Assembly: GCA_009699205.1 (NCBI GenBank)
Contig: WLOP01000002.1
Coordinates: 124,001-188,000 of the forward strand
Origin: Actinomycetota bacterium
GTDB taxonomy: Bacteria; Actinomycetota; Actinomycetes; Nanopelagicales; Nanopelagicaceae
DNA: 64,000 nt
Direction: 5' to 3'
Shown: positions 1 to 8,820 of the stretch, piece after piece
Layout: every line of letters starts with the position of its first letter
How positions within the stretch are numbered: the stretch's first letter is position 1
The notes under the pieces: generated by a model
Database searches by the model: none
The model's input: the letters and a program-made list of their open reading frames with translations, nothing else
Told to the model about the DNA's origin: nothing
Program-made: the position numbers and the translations under genes

Positions 1-420
1 AGACTCTGGGTGACGGCAGATCATGGAATGGTAAATGTCACTGAATCCATAATTTTAGGAGAAGGCAATCCTTTGTTAGATGGCGTAGCCGTTATTGCTG
101 GGGAGCCTCGTGCTCGCCACATTTATTTAGAAGAGAAACATCTCGCTGATGCGGCGCAAATTGCCACGAGAATGGGTGAGTTCTTGGGCGCCCGAGCAGT
201 TCTCCTCAATAAGAGCGAGGCGATTTCACAAGGACTCTTCGGAGAACATCCATCAGAAGCTGCGCAAGAGCGCATGGGTGAAATCATCATCATTGCCCGC
301 GGTGGATTAGTTTTAATTGAAAAGGCAAAACAGGATCAAGAGTTGGCGATGGTAGGTCATCATGGCGCTCTTACAGATACAGAAAGATTTGTCCCGCTAC
401 TCAGTTATGAGATTGATTAA
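1..420 (+). CDS. Alkaline phosphatase / type I phosphodiesterase family, C-terminal part (5' truncated by window)
   Basis: The reading frame is open from the first base, so the gene starts outside the window; the GTG at 10 lies inside the conserved motif and is not the start. The visible part begins with VTADHGM, the metal-binding DHG motif of the type I phosphodiesterase/nucleotide pyrophosphatase superfamily. A second metal-ligand histidine is probably in GHHGAL near the C-terminus. These enzymes hydrolyse phosphodiester or phosphomonoester bonds with two metal ions; the substrate cannot be told from this fragment. The stop overlaps the convergent sepH stop by a few bases. Family assignment is fairly secure, function is not. 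Confidence 0.75.
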   Translation, partial: RLWVTADHGMVNVTESIILGEGNPLLDGVAVIAGEPRARHIYLEEKHLADAAQIATRMGEFLGARAVLLNKSEAISQGLFGEHPSEAAQERMGEIIIIARGGLVLIEKAKQDQELAMVGHHGALTDTERFVPLLSYEID

Positions 421-1223
421 TCCTCTAGGTCTTCGTCGTTCTTCTTAGTAGTTCCAAACATAATTTCATCCCATGATGGAACTTTTGCGCGAGAAGTGAC
501 TCCGTCAGCAGCGGCTTCAGGTTCTGGGTCCACACGAATAGAAATTAAACGTGGCGCCTCTCGTGGCGTAATCGTTACCTCTGGTTCAGGTGTGCGGGCA
601 GCAGGGTGAGCGCCATACACGAGTCCGTGATCCACGCTTTTTTGTGGAGGAATTTCTTCGCCCACCATCCAACGCGCTCCATCGTCCAGAGCAACCAACG
701 AGCGACGAGTGGTATCAAAACTCCAGTCCGCTACGCCTAATCCATCACGATTGGGGTAGTGAATACGGATAATCCAACTGCCATCTTCGAGGCGCCATGT
801 ATTCCATTCCACGGCAGTGATATCAACCTGGCGTGGAGCAAGACGAGAGATGACAACATCATAAAAATTGACTGGGTCGCGTCCGCTTTCTTTGCGCATC
901 ACCACAGATTGAGCCATATCGATGATGTAGGTGCGCTCTTGCAAAATTGGCCCAGAGAATCGTTCGATTTTTTCCAGTGAAGTGTTGGAATCTCGAGCGA
1001 TGCTCTCCATCGGTTCGCCAGCACGCAAACGTGCTTGAATTTCGCGCACGGTAACCGTAGGTGATTCATTTTCAGGAACCGAAGACAATCGAGGTTGATT
1101 CACGGTTGCACGCAATGTGTCACTGATGCGAAGCGTATATTCGCTCTCTTCGCCGTCAGTTAAGGTCAAATGCATAGCATCGGGGGTTCTGCCCGTAAGT
1201 CGTAATTCAGTCACGAGGCGCAT
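417..1223 (-). CDS. sepH: Septation protein SepH (DUF3071)
   Basis: 268 aa. The N-terminal two thirds match the DUF3071 family: an N-terminal domain with a helix-turn-helix-like stretch (TVREIQARLRAGEPMESIAR, about residues 56-75), followed by the conserved ERFSGPILQER segment. The C-terminus is charged and low in complexity. SepH in Streptomyces and mycobacteria binds FtsZ and promotes Z-ring assembly, so the likely role is cytosolic support of division together with the ftsZ and sepF genes of this window. The start overlaps the end of the upstream MFS gene by 13 nt, so the two are probably co-transcribed. A phosphodiesterase-family gene beside sepH is a common actinobacterial arrangement. 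Confidence 0.85.
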   Translation of the reverse strand: MRLVTELRLTGRTPDAMHLTLTDGEESEYTLRISDTLRATVNQPRLSSVPENESPTVTVREIQARLRAGEPMESIARDSNTSLEKIERFSGPILQERTYIIDMAQSVVMRKESGRDPVNFYDVVISRLAPRQVDITAVEWNTWRLEDGSWIIRIHYPNRDGLGVADWSFDTTRRSLVALDDGARWMVGEEIPPQKSVDHGLVYGAHPAARTPEPEVTITPREAPRLISIRVDPEPEAAADGVTSRAKVPSWDEIMFGTTKKNDEDLED

Positions 1224-2410
1224 CGTAATCTATTCCAGGTGCGGAAATAGGTAAGTCCCATCAAAATCGCACCGAATAATGCGCCGAATGGAACCCAGAA
1301 TGCAGTTTGCGCCCCATGGTGGTCGATAACCCAACCACTGATGGCGCTAGCAGCAGCTCCACCCAATGGCATACCCGCGACAACCCATGCAAGCGTTTCG
1401 GTAATCTGCCCTGGAGGGACGGCGGTTTCTGCGACGCCATAAGCTGCAACGATGAGCGGTGCAATTGCGAAGCCATTGAAGAAGAGTGCAATTGCTAAGA
1501 AAACCATGCTGTGAACGAAAACTAATGGGAGCGATAGAGCGCAAAGAGAAACGAGGAATATCCAAAAACGTTGCGCGTTATTAATTTTCCACTTGATCAC
1601 ACCGTTGAAGATTGCAGCAATCCCGCTCCCGAAAGCCCAGATTCCAAGAATTACCCCTGTCGAAGATTGTGCGTGATGTTCTTGAGAGAAGGCGACAACA
1701 ACAATTGCAACTGCATTAAAGAATCCTCCGATAAATATTGTGGAGATAACCACCGCTTGAACCGACCGATTGCGCATCACGGGGGGATGAGGTTCGGAGT
1801 TATCGCGAGGGTGAGCGGGAGGTTGTGTAGATTTCTGAATTGCCAGAGATGAGACACCAATCACCATAAAAATCATTCCCGCAATTAATCCTGCAGAGGG
1901 TGCGATGCTGACTGCGCATGCCGTAGCGATAACTGGACCGAGGATGAAAACGAATTCATCCAAAAGCGCTTCATACGAGTAAGCGGTATTGATCAGAACT
2001 CTGTCGTCCCCTAGCGCCCATAACCAGCGCCTTCTTATCAATCCACCGGTGTTATTAACTGCGGATTCTGCGGCGATAATCGAAACAAACCAACTCCAGA
2101 TTGGCGCATGGCTTGTCACGAGGTAAATGAATATCGATAAGAACCCCACACGTAGCGGCATTGCGATCCAGAGCATGCGCCCTTGGCCGTATCTATCTGC
2201 CCATCGAGACCAGATTGGTAGCGCGATCGCAACGACTACTGATGCCACGGCAGCGAGTGAGCCCGCGAGTGCATATGAATCACTGGCTGCTACAACTATG
2301 AAGATAAGGGCAAGTGAGTCCATAGAAATAGGCATGCGCCCGATAAACCCAGCTGTAGAAAATGCCAGTCCGCCAGGAGTCTTAAATAAGCGTTTATATG
2401 GCGAGAACAT
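1211..2410 (-). CDS. Major facilitator superfamily transporter
   Basis: About 399 aa with roughly 12 hydrophobic segments and the loop 2-3 signature region WSRWADRYGQGR typical of MFS carriers. The family moves small molecules across the cytoplasmic membrane by ion coupling; this one resembles drug/proton antiporter-type proteins, but the substrate is unknown. A longer open frame exists upstream, but the start at 2410 (MFSPYKRLFK) is preferred. It is preceded by TAGAGT and 7 nt, the leaderless arrangement seen elsewhere here, and a longer version would run into the divergent suhB gene. It is transcribed ahead of sepH, overlapping its start. Confidence 0.8.
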   Translation of the reverse strand: MFSPYKRLFKTPGGLAFSTAGFIGRMPISMDSLALIFIVVAASDSYALAGSLAAVASVVVAIALPIWSRWADRYGQGRMLWIAMPLRVGFLSIFIYLVTSHAPIWSWFVSIIAAESAVNNTGGLIRRRWLWALGDDRVLINTAYSYEALLDEFVFILGPVIATACAVSIAPSAGLIAGMIFMVIGVSSLAIQKSTQPPAHPRDNSEPHPPVMRNRSVQAVVISTIFIGGFFNAVAIVVVAFSQEHHAQSSTGVILGIWAFGSGIAAIFNGVIKWKINNAQRFWIFLVSLCALSLPLVFVHSMVFLAIALFFNGFAIAPLIVAAYGVAETAVPPGQITETLAWVVAGMPLGGAAASAISGWVIDHHGAQTAFWVPFGALFGAILMGLTYFRTWNRLRCAS

Positions 2411-2417
2411 GGTGCTC

Positions 2418-2423
2418 ACTCTA
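2418..2423 (-). promoter_or_regulatory. -10 hexamer of the MFS-sepH unit
   Basis: TAGAGT lies 7 nt before the ATG at 2410 on the minus strand. The spacing puts transcription start at or next to the A of ATG, so a leaderless mRNA is inferred. It is back to back with the suhB -10. Confidence 0.6.
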
Positions 2424-2439
2424 TTACGCACTTGTTGGC

Positions 2440-2445
2440 TACAGT
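2440..2445 (+). promoter_or_regulatory. -10 hexamer of the suhB-like gene
   Basis: TACAGT is followed by 6 nt and then the ATG at 2452. No Shine-Dalgarno sequence fits in the gap, so the transcript is probably leaderless. Confidence 0.6.
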
Positions 2446-2451
2446 TAGAGC

Positions 2452-3207
2452 ATGACTGGTTATGAAGATCTTCTCGCCTTAGCGATGGAAGTTGCAAAAG
2501 AGGCAGGCGTACTTCTCATGGAGCGACCAACTACTTTTGACGTTTCATCCAAATCCACTGCGATAGATATTGCAACGCAGATGGATCATGCGAGCGAGAA
2601 ACTCATCGTTGAATCTCTGCTTAAATCTCGGCCAGAGGATGGAATCATCGGAGAAGAAGGCGCATCTCGTCCTTCGACTTCAGGTATTACGTGGGTTATC
2701 GACCCCGTTGATGGGACCGTGAATTACCTATATGGAGTTCCCGGGTGGAGTATCAGCATCGCTGCAAAAGATAGCGACGGGACCGTTGTGGGAGTTGTAC
2801 ATGCTCCGAGTATTTCGCGAACGTGGAGTGCGGCTCGAGGAGCAGGTGCGCAGATGAATGGACGCGCAATTGGTTGTAATGAACCGGTTGCACTCAATCG
2901 CGCTCTCATTGGGACGGGCTTTGAATATGACGTTGCTGAACGATATGAGCAAGGCAGAATTGTTGCCGCGCTCTTGCCACAGATTAGAGATCTTCGCCGA
3001 ATTGGCTCAGCTGCCGTGGATATTTGTCATGTGGCCTCAGGGGGATTCGATGGTTACTTTGAGATTGGCCTCAAGGAATGGGATGCCGCCGCCGGCGCAC
3101 TTATTGCCACAGAAGCTGGCGCGCTAGTAACGAGGAGCCCCGATGGGCTGACCATTTGCGCTGGGCCTACGCTCCACCCTGAATTAGCCCGCGCGCTCGC
3201 CATTTAG
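2452..3207 (+). CDS. suhB: Inositol monophosphatase family protein
   Basis: 251 aa, normal for the family. The metal-binding motifs are clear: GEEGAS (about 64-69), DPVDGTVNYL (about 84-93), and the C-terminal EWDAAAGALIATEAGA. The family contains Mg-dependent, Li-sensitive phosphatases that act on myo-inositol 1-phosphate, histidinol phosphate, fructose 1,6-bisphosphate or PAP, and paralogues cannot be separated by eye. In actinobacteria inositol made this way can feed phosphatidylinositol or mycothiol. Start chosen from the TACAGT-N6-ATG arrangement. It is a single-gene unit divergent from the MFS gene. Confidence 0.85.
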   Translation: MTGYEDLLALAMEVAKEAGVLLMERPTTFDVSSKSTAIDIATQMDHASEKLIVESLLKSRPEDGIIGEEGASRPSTSGITWVIDPVDGTVNYLYGVPGWSISIAAKDSDGTVVGVVHAPSISRTWSAARGAGAQMNGRAIGCNEPVALNRALIGTGFEYDVAERYEQGRIVAALLPQIRDLRRIGSAAVDICHVASGGFDGYFEIGLKEWDAAAGALIATEAGALVTRSPDGLTICAGPTLHPELARALAI

Positions 3208-3287
3208 CTCTTTCCGCCGATTTAGCGCTTAGGCGGGTGCTGTGGCAAGATAGGCGCCTTACGCGGGTTACACCTAACTGCGCGTTT

Positions 3288-3293
3288 TACTGT
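3288..3293 (+). promoter_or_regulatory. Candidate -10 of the rplS operon
   Basis: TACTGT sits 18 nt upstream of the rplS ATG. A start about 7 nt downstream would leave a leader of roughly a dozen bases, including GAGGG as a ribosome binding site. No convincing -35 was found. Confidence 0.4.
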
Positions 3294-3311
3294 AGATGAT
3301 GAGGGCCCACA

Positions 3312-3779
3312 ATGAACGTGCTTGATGGCGTAGATGCTGCTTCGCTTCGCTCGGATATCCCAACTTTCCGCGCAGGAGATGAGCTAAAGGTTCACGTTCG
3401 TGTTATCGAAGGTAACAAGAGCCGTATTCAGGTCTTCCAAGGAATTGTTATCCGTCGCCAAGGTGATGGAGTTCGCGAAACTTTCACAATTCGCAAGGTT
3501 TCCTATGGCGTTGGCGTTGAACGTACCTTCCCAGTTCACACTCCTGTCATCGAAAAGATTGAAGTTGTCCGCAAGGGCGATGTACGTCGCGCGAAGTTGT
3601 ATTACCTACGCGACCTACGCGGTAAGGCAGCGAAGATTCGCGAAAAGCGCGGAGCGACTGATGAACTTACTTCAACTCCAGCGCCACAAGCAGTTGTCGC
3701 GCCAGTTGCAGTTGTCGAAGAGGCAGCGGCAGAAGAAGTTGTAGCCGAGAGTGTAGAAGCCCCCGCCGAGCAGGCGTAA
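3312..3779 (+). CDS. rplS: 50S ribosomal protein L19
   Basis: 155 aa. The first 115 residues are a canonical L19 core: [20 protein letters not shown], then [21 protein letters not shown] and [13 protein letters not shown], ending in a basic [18 protein letters not shown] segment. L19 sits at the 30S-50S interface. The last 40 residues are an Ala/Val/Glu-rich acidic tail absent from E. coli L19; such tails are common in actinobacterial homologues and are probably disordered. It is first in a co-directional set with lepB, rnhB, yraN, comM and dprA, the usual actinobacterial order, but rpsP-rimM-trmD are not upstream. Confidence 0.97.
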   Translation: MNVLDGVDAASLRSDIPTFRAGDELKVHVRVIEGNKSRIQVFQGIVIRRQGDGVRETFTIRKVSYGVGVERTFPVHTPVIEKIEVVRKGDVRRAKLYYLRDLRGKAAKIREKRGATDELTSTPAPQAVVAPVAVVEEAAAEEVVAESVEAPAEQA

Positions 3780-3788
3780 CTCAACCAC

Positions 3789-4442
3789 ATGCGTCGTAAA
3801 GGTGCCGCACTACGCGAACTACCAATACTGATAGTTGTAGCTCTTGTAGTTTCACTTTTAATTAAGACCTTCCTCGTACAGTTTTTCTATATTCCTTCGG
3901 GCTCGATGGAAAATACTTTGCAGGTAAAAGATCGCGTCGCGGTTAATAAAGTTCCATTTCTTTCTACAACTATCAAGCGTGGCGACATCGTTGTATTCCA
4001 TGATCCAGCGAGTTGGTTACCCGAAATTACACCAAGCACCGAACCATTCGTTATCGAAAAGATTCGTGAAGGTTTGATCGCAGTCGGAGTTTTGCCTGAC
4101 CCCGCGAAGCAGCACTTAGTTAAGCGAGTTATTGGCGTTGCCGGAGATCATGTTGTCTGCTGTGACAATAAAAAGTTCATCACGATTAATGGAATCCCAT
4201 CGCACGAGCCATATATTTTCAAAGGCGATAACCCCAGTGACATTAACTTTGACGTTACCGTCCCGCAAGGAATGGTCTGGGTCATGGGCGATCATCGCGG
4301 CGCCAGCGCGGATTCACGATTCCATAGTGAAGATGTCAACAAGGGCATGGTTCCAGTCTCTAAAATTGTTGGACGCGTTGTAGCTGTTATTTGGCCGCTT
4401 AAAGATGGCGCAATTGAACGTCGCATTGACGTCCTAAAATAA
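3789..4442 (+). CDS. lepB: Signal peptidase I
   Basis: 217 aa. One N-terminal membrane segment (about 12-34) is followed by box B, PSGSM, with the catalytic Ser39. The general base Lys112 lies in HLVKRVIGVAGD. Box E is MGDHRGASADSR. The enzyme cleaves signal peptides on the outer face of the cytoplasmic membrane using a Ser/Lys dyad. It starts 9 nt after rplS and is followed by rnhB after 18 nt, so it is an operon member. No anomaly seen. Confidence 0.96.
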   Translation: MRRKGAALRELPILIVVALVVSLLIKTFLVQFFYIPSGSMENTLQVKDRVAVNKVPFLSTTIKRGDIVVFHDPASWLPEITPSTEPFVIEKIREGLIAVGVLPDPAKQHLVKRVIGVAGDHVVCCDNKKFITINGIPSHEPYIFKGDNPSDINFDVTVPQGMVWVMGDHRGASADSRFHSEDVNKGMVPVSKIVGRVVAVIWPLKDGAIERRIDVLK

Positions 4443-4460
4443 CTTTTAGGTAAATAGAGC

Positions 4461-5072
4461 ATGAAAATTATCGAGGCGGTTCTGCTCGATGCAGGGATTT
4501 CTCCAATCGCCGGTGTTGACGAAGCTGGCCGCGGAGCATGTGCAGGTCCACTTGTGGTTGCAGCAGTGATTCTCAAGAACCCATTCGCCCCCGAACTTAG
4601 TGCGATTCGCGATTCGAAAGAGATTTCCGAAAAAGAGAGAGAAGAACTCTTTGACGTTATCCATGATCAAGCAATTGCGGTTTCTGTGATTGAAATTGCT
4701 GCATCTGAAGTTGACGCGCGTGGAGTGCATAGAGCCAACCTTGAAGGCATGCGTAGAGCAGTTCATGGTTTAGATATTTCTCCGAATTATGTTCTGACAG
4801 ATGGATACGTGATTCCTGGGCTGGGGATACCTAACTTAGGTGTGTGGAAAGGCGATCAGGTCGTCCATACTATTAGCGCAGCATCCATCATCGCTAAGGT
4901 GACGAGAGATCGAATTATGCGTAAGGCAGATCTTGAGTTTCCACATTATGGTTTTGCCAATCATAAAGGCTACGGAACCGCCGCCCATACGCAAGCGATG
5001 TTGCAATACGGACCGTGTTCAATCCATCGACGCTCATTTTCGAATGTGGCATCCCTTATCAACATAGGCTGA
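4461..5072 (+). CDS. rnhB: Ribonuclease HII
   Basis: 203 aa. The RNase HII signature GVDEAGRGACAGPLVVAAV carries the first Asp-Glu metal ligands. The third acidic residue is in VLTDG, and the KVTRDRIMR region holds the last active-site residues, followed by YGFANHKGYGT. It removes ribonucleotides misincorporated into DNA and the RNA of RNA-DNA hybrids. It lies in the conserved lepB-rnhB-yraN order. The start context has only weak ribosome-binding-site character. Confidence 0.95.
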   Translation: MKIIEAVLLDAGISPIAGVDEAGRGACAGPLVVAAVILKNPFAPELSAIRDSKEISEKEREELFDVIHDQAIAVSVIEIAASEVDARGVHRANLEGMRRAVHGLDISPNYVLTDGYVIPGLGIPNLGVWKGDQVVHTISAASIIAKVTRDRIMRKADLEFPHYGFANHKGYGTAAHTQAMLQYGPCSIHRRSFSNVASLINIG

Positions 5073-5135
5073 GAGCCCACACCAGCGAGAAGTATCAAGG
5101 AATATGTCCGTCGTGCTATTTATGGTCGCAGACCT

Positions 5136-5516
5136 ATGGAACATATACGAAATAAATCGAGTAACAATAAATCTACTGGCGTATTTGGCGAAGAAGCCGT
5201 TGCGCAATTTCTCCTAGCTCGTGGAGCGAGCATCCTTGATCGTAATTGGCGGGTTAAAGAAGGCGAGATAGATATCGTTGCTCGCCTGACAGATGGCGTC
5301 ATCGCTTTTGTCGAAGTAAAGACTCGCTCATCATCGGCATTCGGTCATCCTCTCGATGCGATTACCCGCGAGAAAGCTTCACGTTTGCAACGACTTGCCT
5401 TAGGTTGGCTAGCTACACATCGTTGCCTCGGCGCTGATTATCGGATTGATTGTGTAGCGGTATTAATTGCAGCCTCCGGAACTCATACGATCGAATACCG
5501 AGCCAACGTTCTATGA
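5136..5516 (+). CDS. yraN: UPF0102 family protein YraN
   Basis: 126 aa. Motifs of the family are GEEAVAQFLLARGASILDRNWR, GEIDIVA and VAFVEVKTR-like FVEVKTRSS. The E-x-D...EVK pattern places it in the restriction-endonuclease-like (Holliday-junction-resolvase-like) fold, so a nuclease role in DNA processing is suspected from the fold; the cellular role is not established. The start is separated from rnhB by 63 nt, and TATGGT lies 9 nt upstream, so a local promoter is possible. The stop overlaps the comM start as ATGA. Confidence 0.85.
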   Translation: MEHIRNKSSNNKSTGVFGEEAVAQFLLARGASILDRNWRVKEGEIDIVARLTDGVIAFVEVKTRSSSAFGHPLDAITREKASRLQRLALGWLATHRCLGADYRIDCVAVLIAASGTHTIEYRANVL

Positions 5517-7033
5517 CTCTTGGCATGAGCCTTGGAGTCGCACTAGTTGGTCTTGAAGGTCGCTTGGTCAACGTTGATGTTGATATTGCTGATGGGCTCC
5601 CTGGTTACACGCTCTTAGGTTTGCCAGATACCGCTCTGACAGAATCTCGAGATCGCGTTCGCTCGGCATTAGTCAATTCGCAGGAAAATTGGCCTAATAG
5701 AAAAGTTACTGTCTCACTTTCGCCTGCATGGTTACCTAAAAGTGGGCCGGGATTCGATCTCCCAATAGCTATTGCTCTCTTATCGGCACAACAAAGTATT
5801 CCGATGGAACACTCCGAAAGCGTTCTCTACCTTGGTGAGTTAGCTCTTGATGGGCAGATTCGTGCAGTGAGGGGAGTTCTGCCATCTCTCATCGCTGGGT
5901 ATAAAGCCGGTATCAAGAGCGCAGTGGTTCCATATGCCAATCGACTAGAAGCTCAATTGATGGTCGAGATGACAATTATCCCTATGCGCAATCTAAGCGA
6001 ACTATTGCGTTGGTTACGCACCAATGAACGCGAAGAAGAACAAGAACTTCCACTCGTTCACGATGAGCCACAGGGAGGTGATGATTTCAGCGATGTTGCT
6101 GGACAAGAACGTGCACGGTTTGCTGCTGAGATCGCAGCTGTGGGTGGCCATCATTTACTGTTGATTGGCCCGCCAGGTGCGGGTAAGACGATGATTGCTC
6201 AACGATTACCTAGCGTGCTCCCACCATTGTCGCGCGATGAAGTTCTGGAAGTGACTGCAATCCATTCGATCGCTGGTGGACTTACCACACGTTCCCCACT
6301 TGCATCTTGCGCACCTTTTGTCGCACCGCATCACACAGCTACTCGCGTTGCGATGGTTGGCGGAGGAGGTCATTACATACGCCCGGGTGCATGTTCGTTG
6401 GCCCATCGCGGCGTTCTTTTTGTCGATGAAGCACCCGAATGCGGTGTCGGCGTTCTTGATTCCCTACGACAACCTTTGGAATCAGGGTCTATCACCATCG
6501 CCCGCAGTATCGGAAGCGTTACTTACCCCGCAAATTTCCTTCTCGTTCTAGCCGCAAACCCCTGTCCATGCGGCAATTTCTCTGGACGTGGCAGAAATTG
6601 CATCTGCACCTCAATTCAAGTCCGTCGCTACCTAGGAAAGCTTTCGGGTCCGCTGATGGACCGGATTGATATGCGCGTGGAAGTAGAACCTCTAAATCGC
6701 GTAGAACTTACGCAATCAAATCTTGGCGAATCTAGCGCCACAATTCGCTCTCGAGTTATCGCCGCTCGCGCCATAGCCGCTGAGCGATTCAAGAAATATC
6801 CATGGAAACTCAATGCAGAGATTTCCAGCCGATCATTGCGCATCGAATTTCGACTCGAAAAGGAAGCCATGAATTTTCTTCACAATGAACTCGACCACGA
6901 ACATATCTCCGCTCGAGGACTTCATAAAGTAATGCGAACTTCGTGGAGTATTGCAGATCTAGCGCTCCATCCACGCCCCACTTTGGCAGACACGGTTAAA
7001 GCTTATGAAATGCGTGAGGGGCTAAATGTATGA
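5513..7033 (+). CDS. comM: YifB/ComM-family AAA+ (Mg-chelatase-like) ATPase
   Basis: About 506 aa. The N-terminal domain (MSLGVALVGLEGRLVNVDVD, then GLPGYTLLGLPDTALTESRDRVRSAL) is typical of YifB/ComM. The AAA+ core has Walker A GPPGAGKT, a Walker B region with LFVDEAPE, and a C-terminal lid domain. ComM in Vibrio is a hexameric helicase that aids branch migration in natural transformation. Pairing with dprA supports a role in handling incoming or recombining DNA. The start is set by ATGA overlap with yraN; an upstream in-frame extension lies inside yraN. Confidence 0.93.
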   Translation: MTLGMSLGVALVGLEGRLVNVDVDIADGLPGYTLLGLPDTALTESRDRVRSALVNSQENWPNRKVTVSLSPAWLPKSGPGFDLPIAIALLSAQQSIPMEHSESVLYLGELALDGQIRAVRGVLPSLIAGYKAGIKSAVVPYANRLEAQLMVEMTIIPMRNLSELLRWLRTNEREEEQELPLVHDEPQGGDDFSDVAGQERARFAAEIAAVGGHHLLLIGPPGAGKTMIAQRLPSVLPPLSRDEVLEVTAIHSIAGGLTTRSPLASCAPFVAPHHTATRVAMVGGGGHYIRPGACSLAHRGVLFVDEAPECGVGVLDSLRQPLESGSITIARSIGSVTYPANFLLVLAANPCPCGNFSGRGRNCICTSIQVRRYLGKLSGPLMDRIDMRVEVEPLNRVELTQSNLGESSATIRSRVIAARAIAAERFKKYPWKLNAEISSRSLRIEFRLEKEAMNFLHNELDHEHISARGLHKVMRTSWSIADLALHPRPTLADTVKAYEMREGLNV

Positions 7034-7890
7034 AGGTTGATGAAGCGCGCCTGCAATTATTTTCTGCAATCGAAGGAGGATCAACTTTTTGGTCTCGAGA
7101 GATAGCTGAGTACGGAGCCCAAGGTGTGGTCGATGCCATTAAAGGTGGCAAATATGATCCAATCAAATATGCGCGGATTATTTCGATCATTCGCGAATTC
7201 AACGCTCAGGCAACGAAGGAAAACTTGGCTCATGTGGGTGCTCGATTCATTACCCCTGAAGAGAATGCTTGGCCCGATCAACTCAATGATTTAGCTGCAC
7301 CACCCATTGGTTTAGTTATTAAAGGCTCGGCAGAATCTTTGAAAGTGGCGATGTTGGCAATTGTTGGTACTCGAAACCCGACTAATTACGGAGTCAGAAT
7401 CGCTTCCGACTTTGCTGCAGGTTTTGTAGACCGCGAATGGGCGATAGTGAGCGGGGGAGCGTACGGAATTGATGCCGCAGCACATCGCGGAGCGCTCATC
7501 GCAGAGGGCGCTACTTTCGCAGTACTAGCAGCGGGGGTTGATATTAATTACCCTGCAGGTCATGCACGCCTCTTTGCAGAAATTGCCGAAAACGGTGCGC
7601 TAATTTCAGAAGTACTCCCAGGTGTGCGGGCGGTACCTTCACGTTTCCTAACTCGCAATAGATTAATTGCTGGTCTGTCGCGGGCAACCCTCGTAGTCGA
7701 AGCAGCTTTCCGCAGCGGATCGCTAAGGACCGCACGAGATTGCGCAGAGTTGATGCGCCCGGTTATGGCAATCCCAGGACCCATAACATCCCCTACAAGT
7801 GAAGGCTGTCATCGCCTCATAGGGGAGCGTGCAGCAGAAATCGTCACATCAATCTCAGATGCAGTGGAGTTTGTATCTACTTATAGATGA
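7030..7890 (+). CDS. dprA: DNA processing protein DprA
   Basis: 286 aa. The Rossmann-like DprA core is present: MLAIVGTRNPTNYG, VSGGAYGIDAAAHRGAL, VLAAGVDINYPAGHARLF and FLTRNRLIAGLSRATLVVEA. DprA binds single-stranded DNA and loads RecA during transformation. The extra C-terminal winged helix of some homologues is not evident. It overlaps comM as ATGA, so it is coupled to it. Uptake pilus genes are not in this window, so competence cannot be judged. Confidence 0.93.
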   Translation: MKVDEARLQLFSAIEGGSTFWSREIAEYGAQGVVDAIKGGKYDPIKYARIISIIREFNAQATKENLAHVGARFITPEENAWPDQLNDLAAPPIGLVIKGSAESLKVAMLAIVGTRNPTNYGVRIASDFAAGFVDREWAIVSGGAYGIDAAAHRGALIAEGATFAVLAAGVDINYPAGHARLFAEIAENGALISEVLPGVRAVPSRFLTRNRLIAGLSRATLVVEAAFRSGSLRTARDCAELMRPVMAIPGPITSPTSEGCHRLIGERAAEIVTSISDAVEFVSTYR

Positions 7891-7902
7891 GAGACTTAGC
7901 GC

Positions 7903-8820
7903 ATGAGTGGATTTCGTTCGGGTTTCGTGGCTATTGTCGGGCGCCCTAACACAGGCAAATCTACCCTCGTCAATGCACTTGTCGGCAGCAAAATCGCAAT
8001 TACCTCTGCGCATCCAAACACTACGCGCCATGCGATTCGAGGAATTGTTAACCACGAAGATTTCCAAGCAATTCTGGTAGATACACCTGGAATCCATAAA
8101 CCAAAAACTTTATTGGGCCATCGCCTCAACGCTGTAGTGGGCGAAAGCCTTGACTCCGTTGATGTCATTGTTATGTGTATACCCGCCGATGAAACTTCAG
8201 GAGCGGGCGATGACTTCATCATCCAAGAAATTGCTAAACATCCACGGAGCAAGAAGATTGCCGTAATAACAAAAACGGATTTAGTGAAGAAGGCTCAATT
8301 AGCAGAACGTTTATTGGGAATTGTTGCCCTTGCCAAGGAATTCACTTGGAATGAAATTATTCCCGTCTCTGCGGTAATTCATGATCAAGTTGATCTGCTC
8401 TCAGGCCTTATAGGCGGCCTCTTGCCCGCCGGCCCTGAGTTTTACCCGAAGGGAATGGTGAGCGATCAATCGCAGGAGAAGTGGATCTGCGAATTAATTC
8501 GCGAAGCAGCCCTGCGCGATGCTCGCGAAGAGCTTCCTCATTCAATTACTGTGACAATAGATGAGATGTCAGAACGCGATAATGACGGATCTCGTCCATT
8601 TTTCGATATTCACGCCACAATTCATATCGAACGAGATTCCCAACGGGGCATCTTGCTTGGTCACCAAGGCGAGCGTTTGAAAGATATAGGAACTCGAGCG
8701 CGCGCTGACATTGAACGGATACTCTCTGCGCGAGTTTTCCTTGGATTACATATAAAGGTTTCAAAAGAGTGGCAGCGAGACCCCAAGTTGCTCGAGCGTT
8801 TGGGTTTTGGGGAAAGTTAA
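7903..8820 (+). CDS. era: GTPase Era
   Basis: 305 aa. G1 is GRPNTGKST, G3 is DTPG (LVDTPGIHK) and G4 is TKTD. The C-terminal KH RNA-binding domain carries ERDSQRGILLGHQGERLKDIGTRARADIE. Era binds the 3' end of 16S rRNA and helps 30S subunit maturation. Era usually neighbours ybeY and a CorC-type gene in actinobacteria; here it follows dprA after 12 nt instead. The stop overlaps the stop of the convergent EamA gene. Confidence 0.95.
   Translation: MSGFRSGFVAIVGRPNTGKSTLVNALVGSKIAITSAHPNTTRHAIRGIVNHEDFQAILVDTPGIHKPKTLLGHRLNAVVGESLDSVDVIVMCIPADETSGAGDDFIIQEIAKHPRSKKIAVITKTDLVKKAQLAERLLGIVALAKEFTWNEIIPVSAVIHDQVDLLSGLIGGLLPAGPEFYPKGMVSDQSQEKWICELIREAALRDAREELPHSITVTIDEMSERDNDGSRPFFDIHATIHIERDSQRGILLGHQGERLKDIGTRARADIERILSARVFLGLHIKVSKEWQRDPKLLERLGFGES

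Noticed and set aside
3208-3300. Possible L19 leader or terminator (CCGCC...GGCGG) between suhB-like gene and rplS
   Set aside because: The stem is only 5 bp with a long loop and no T tract; no known ribosomal-protein leader could be recognised.
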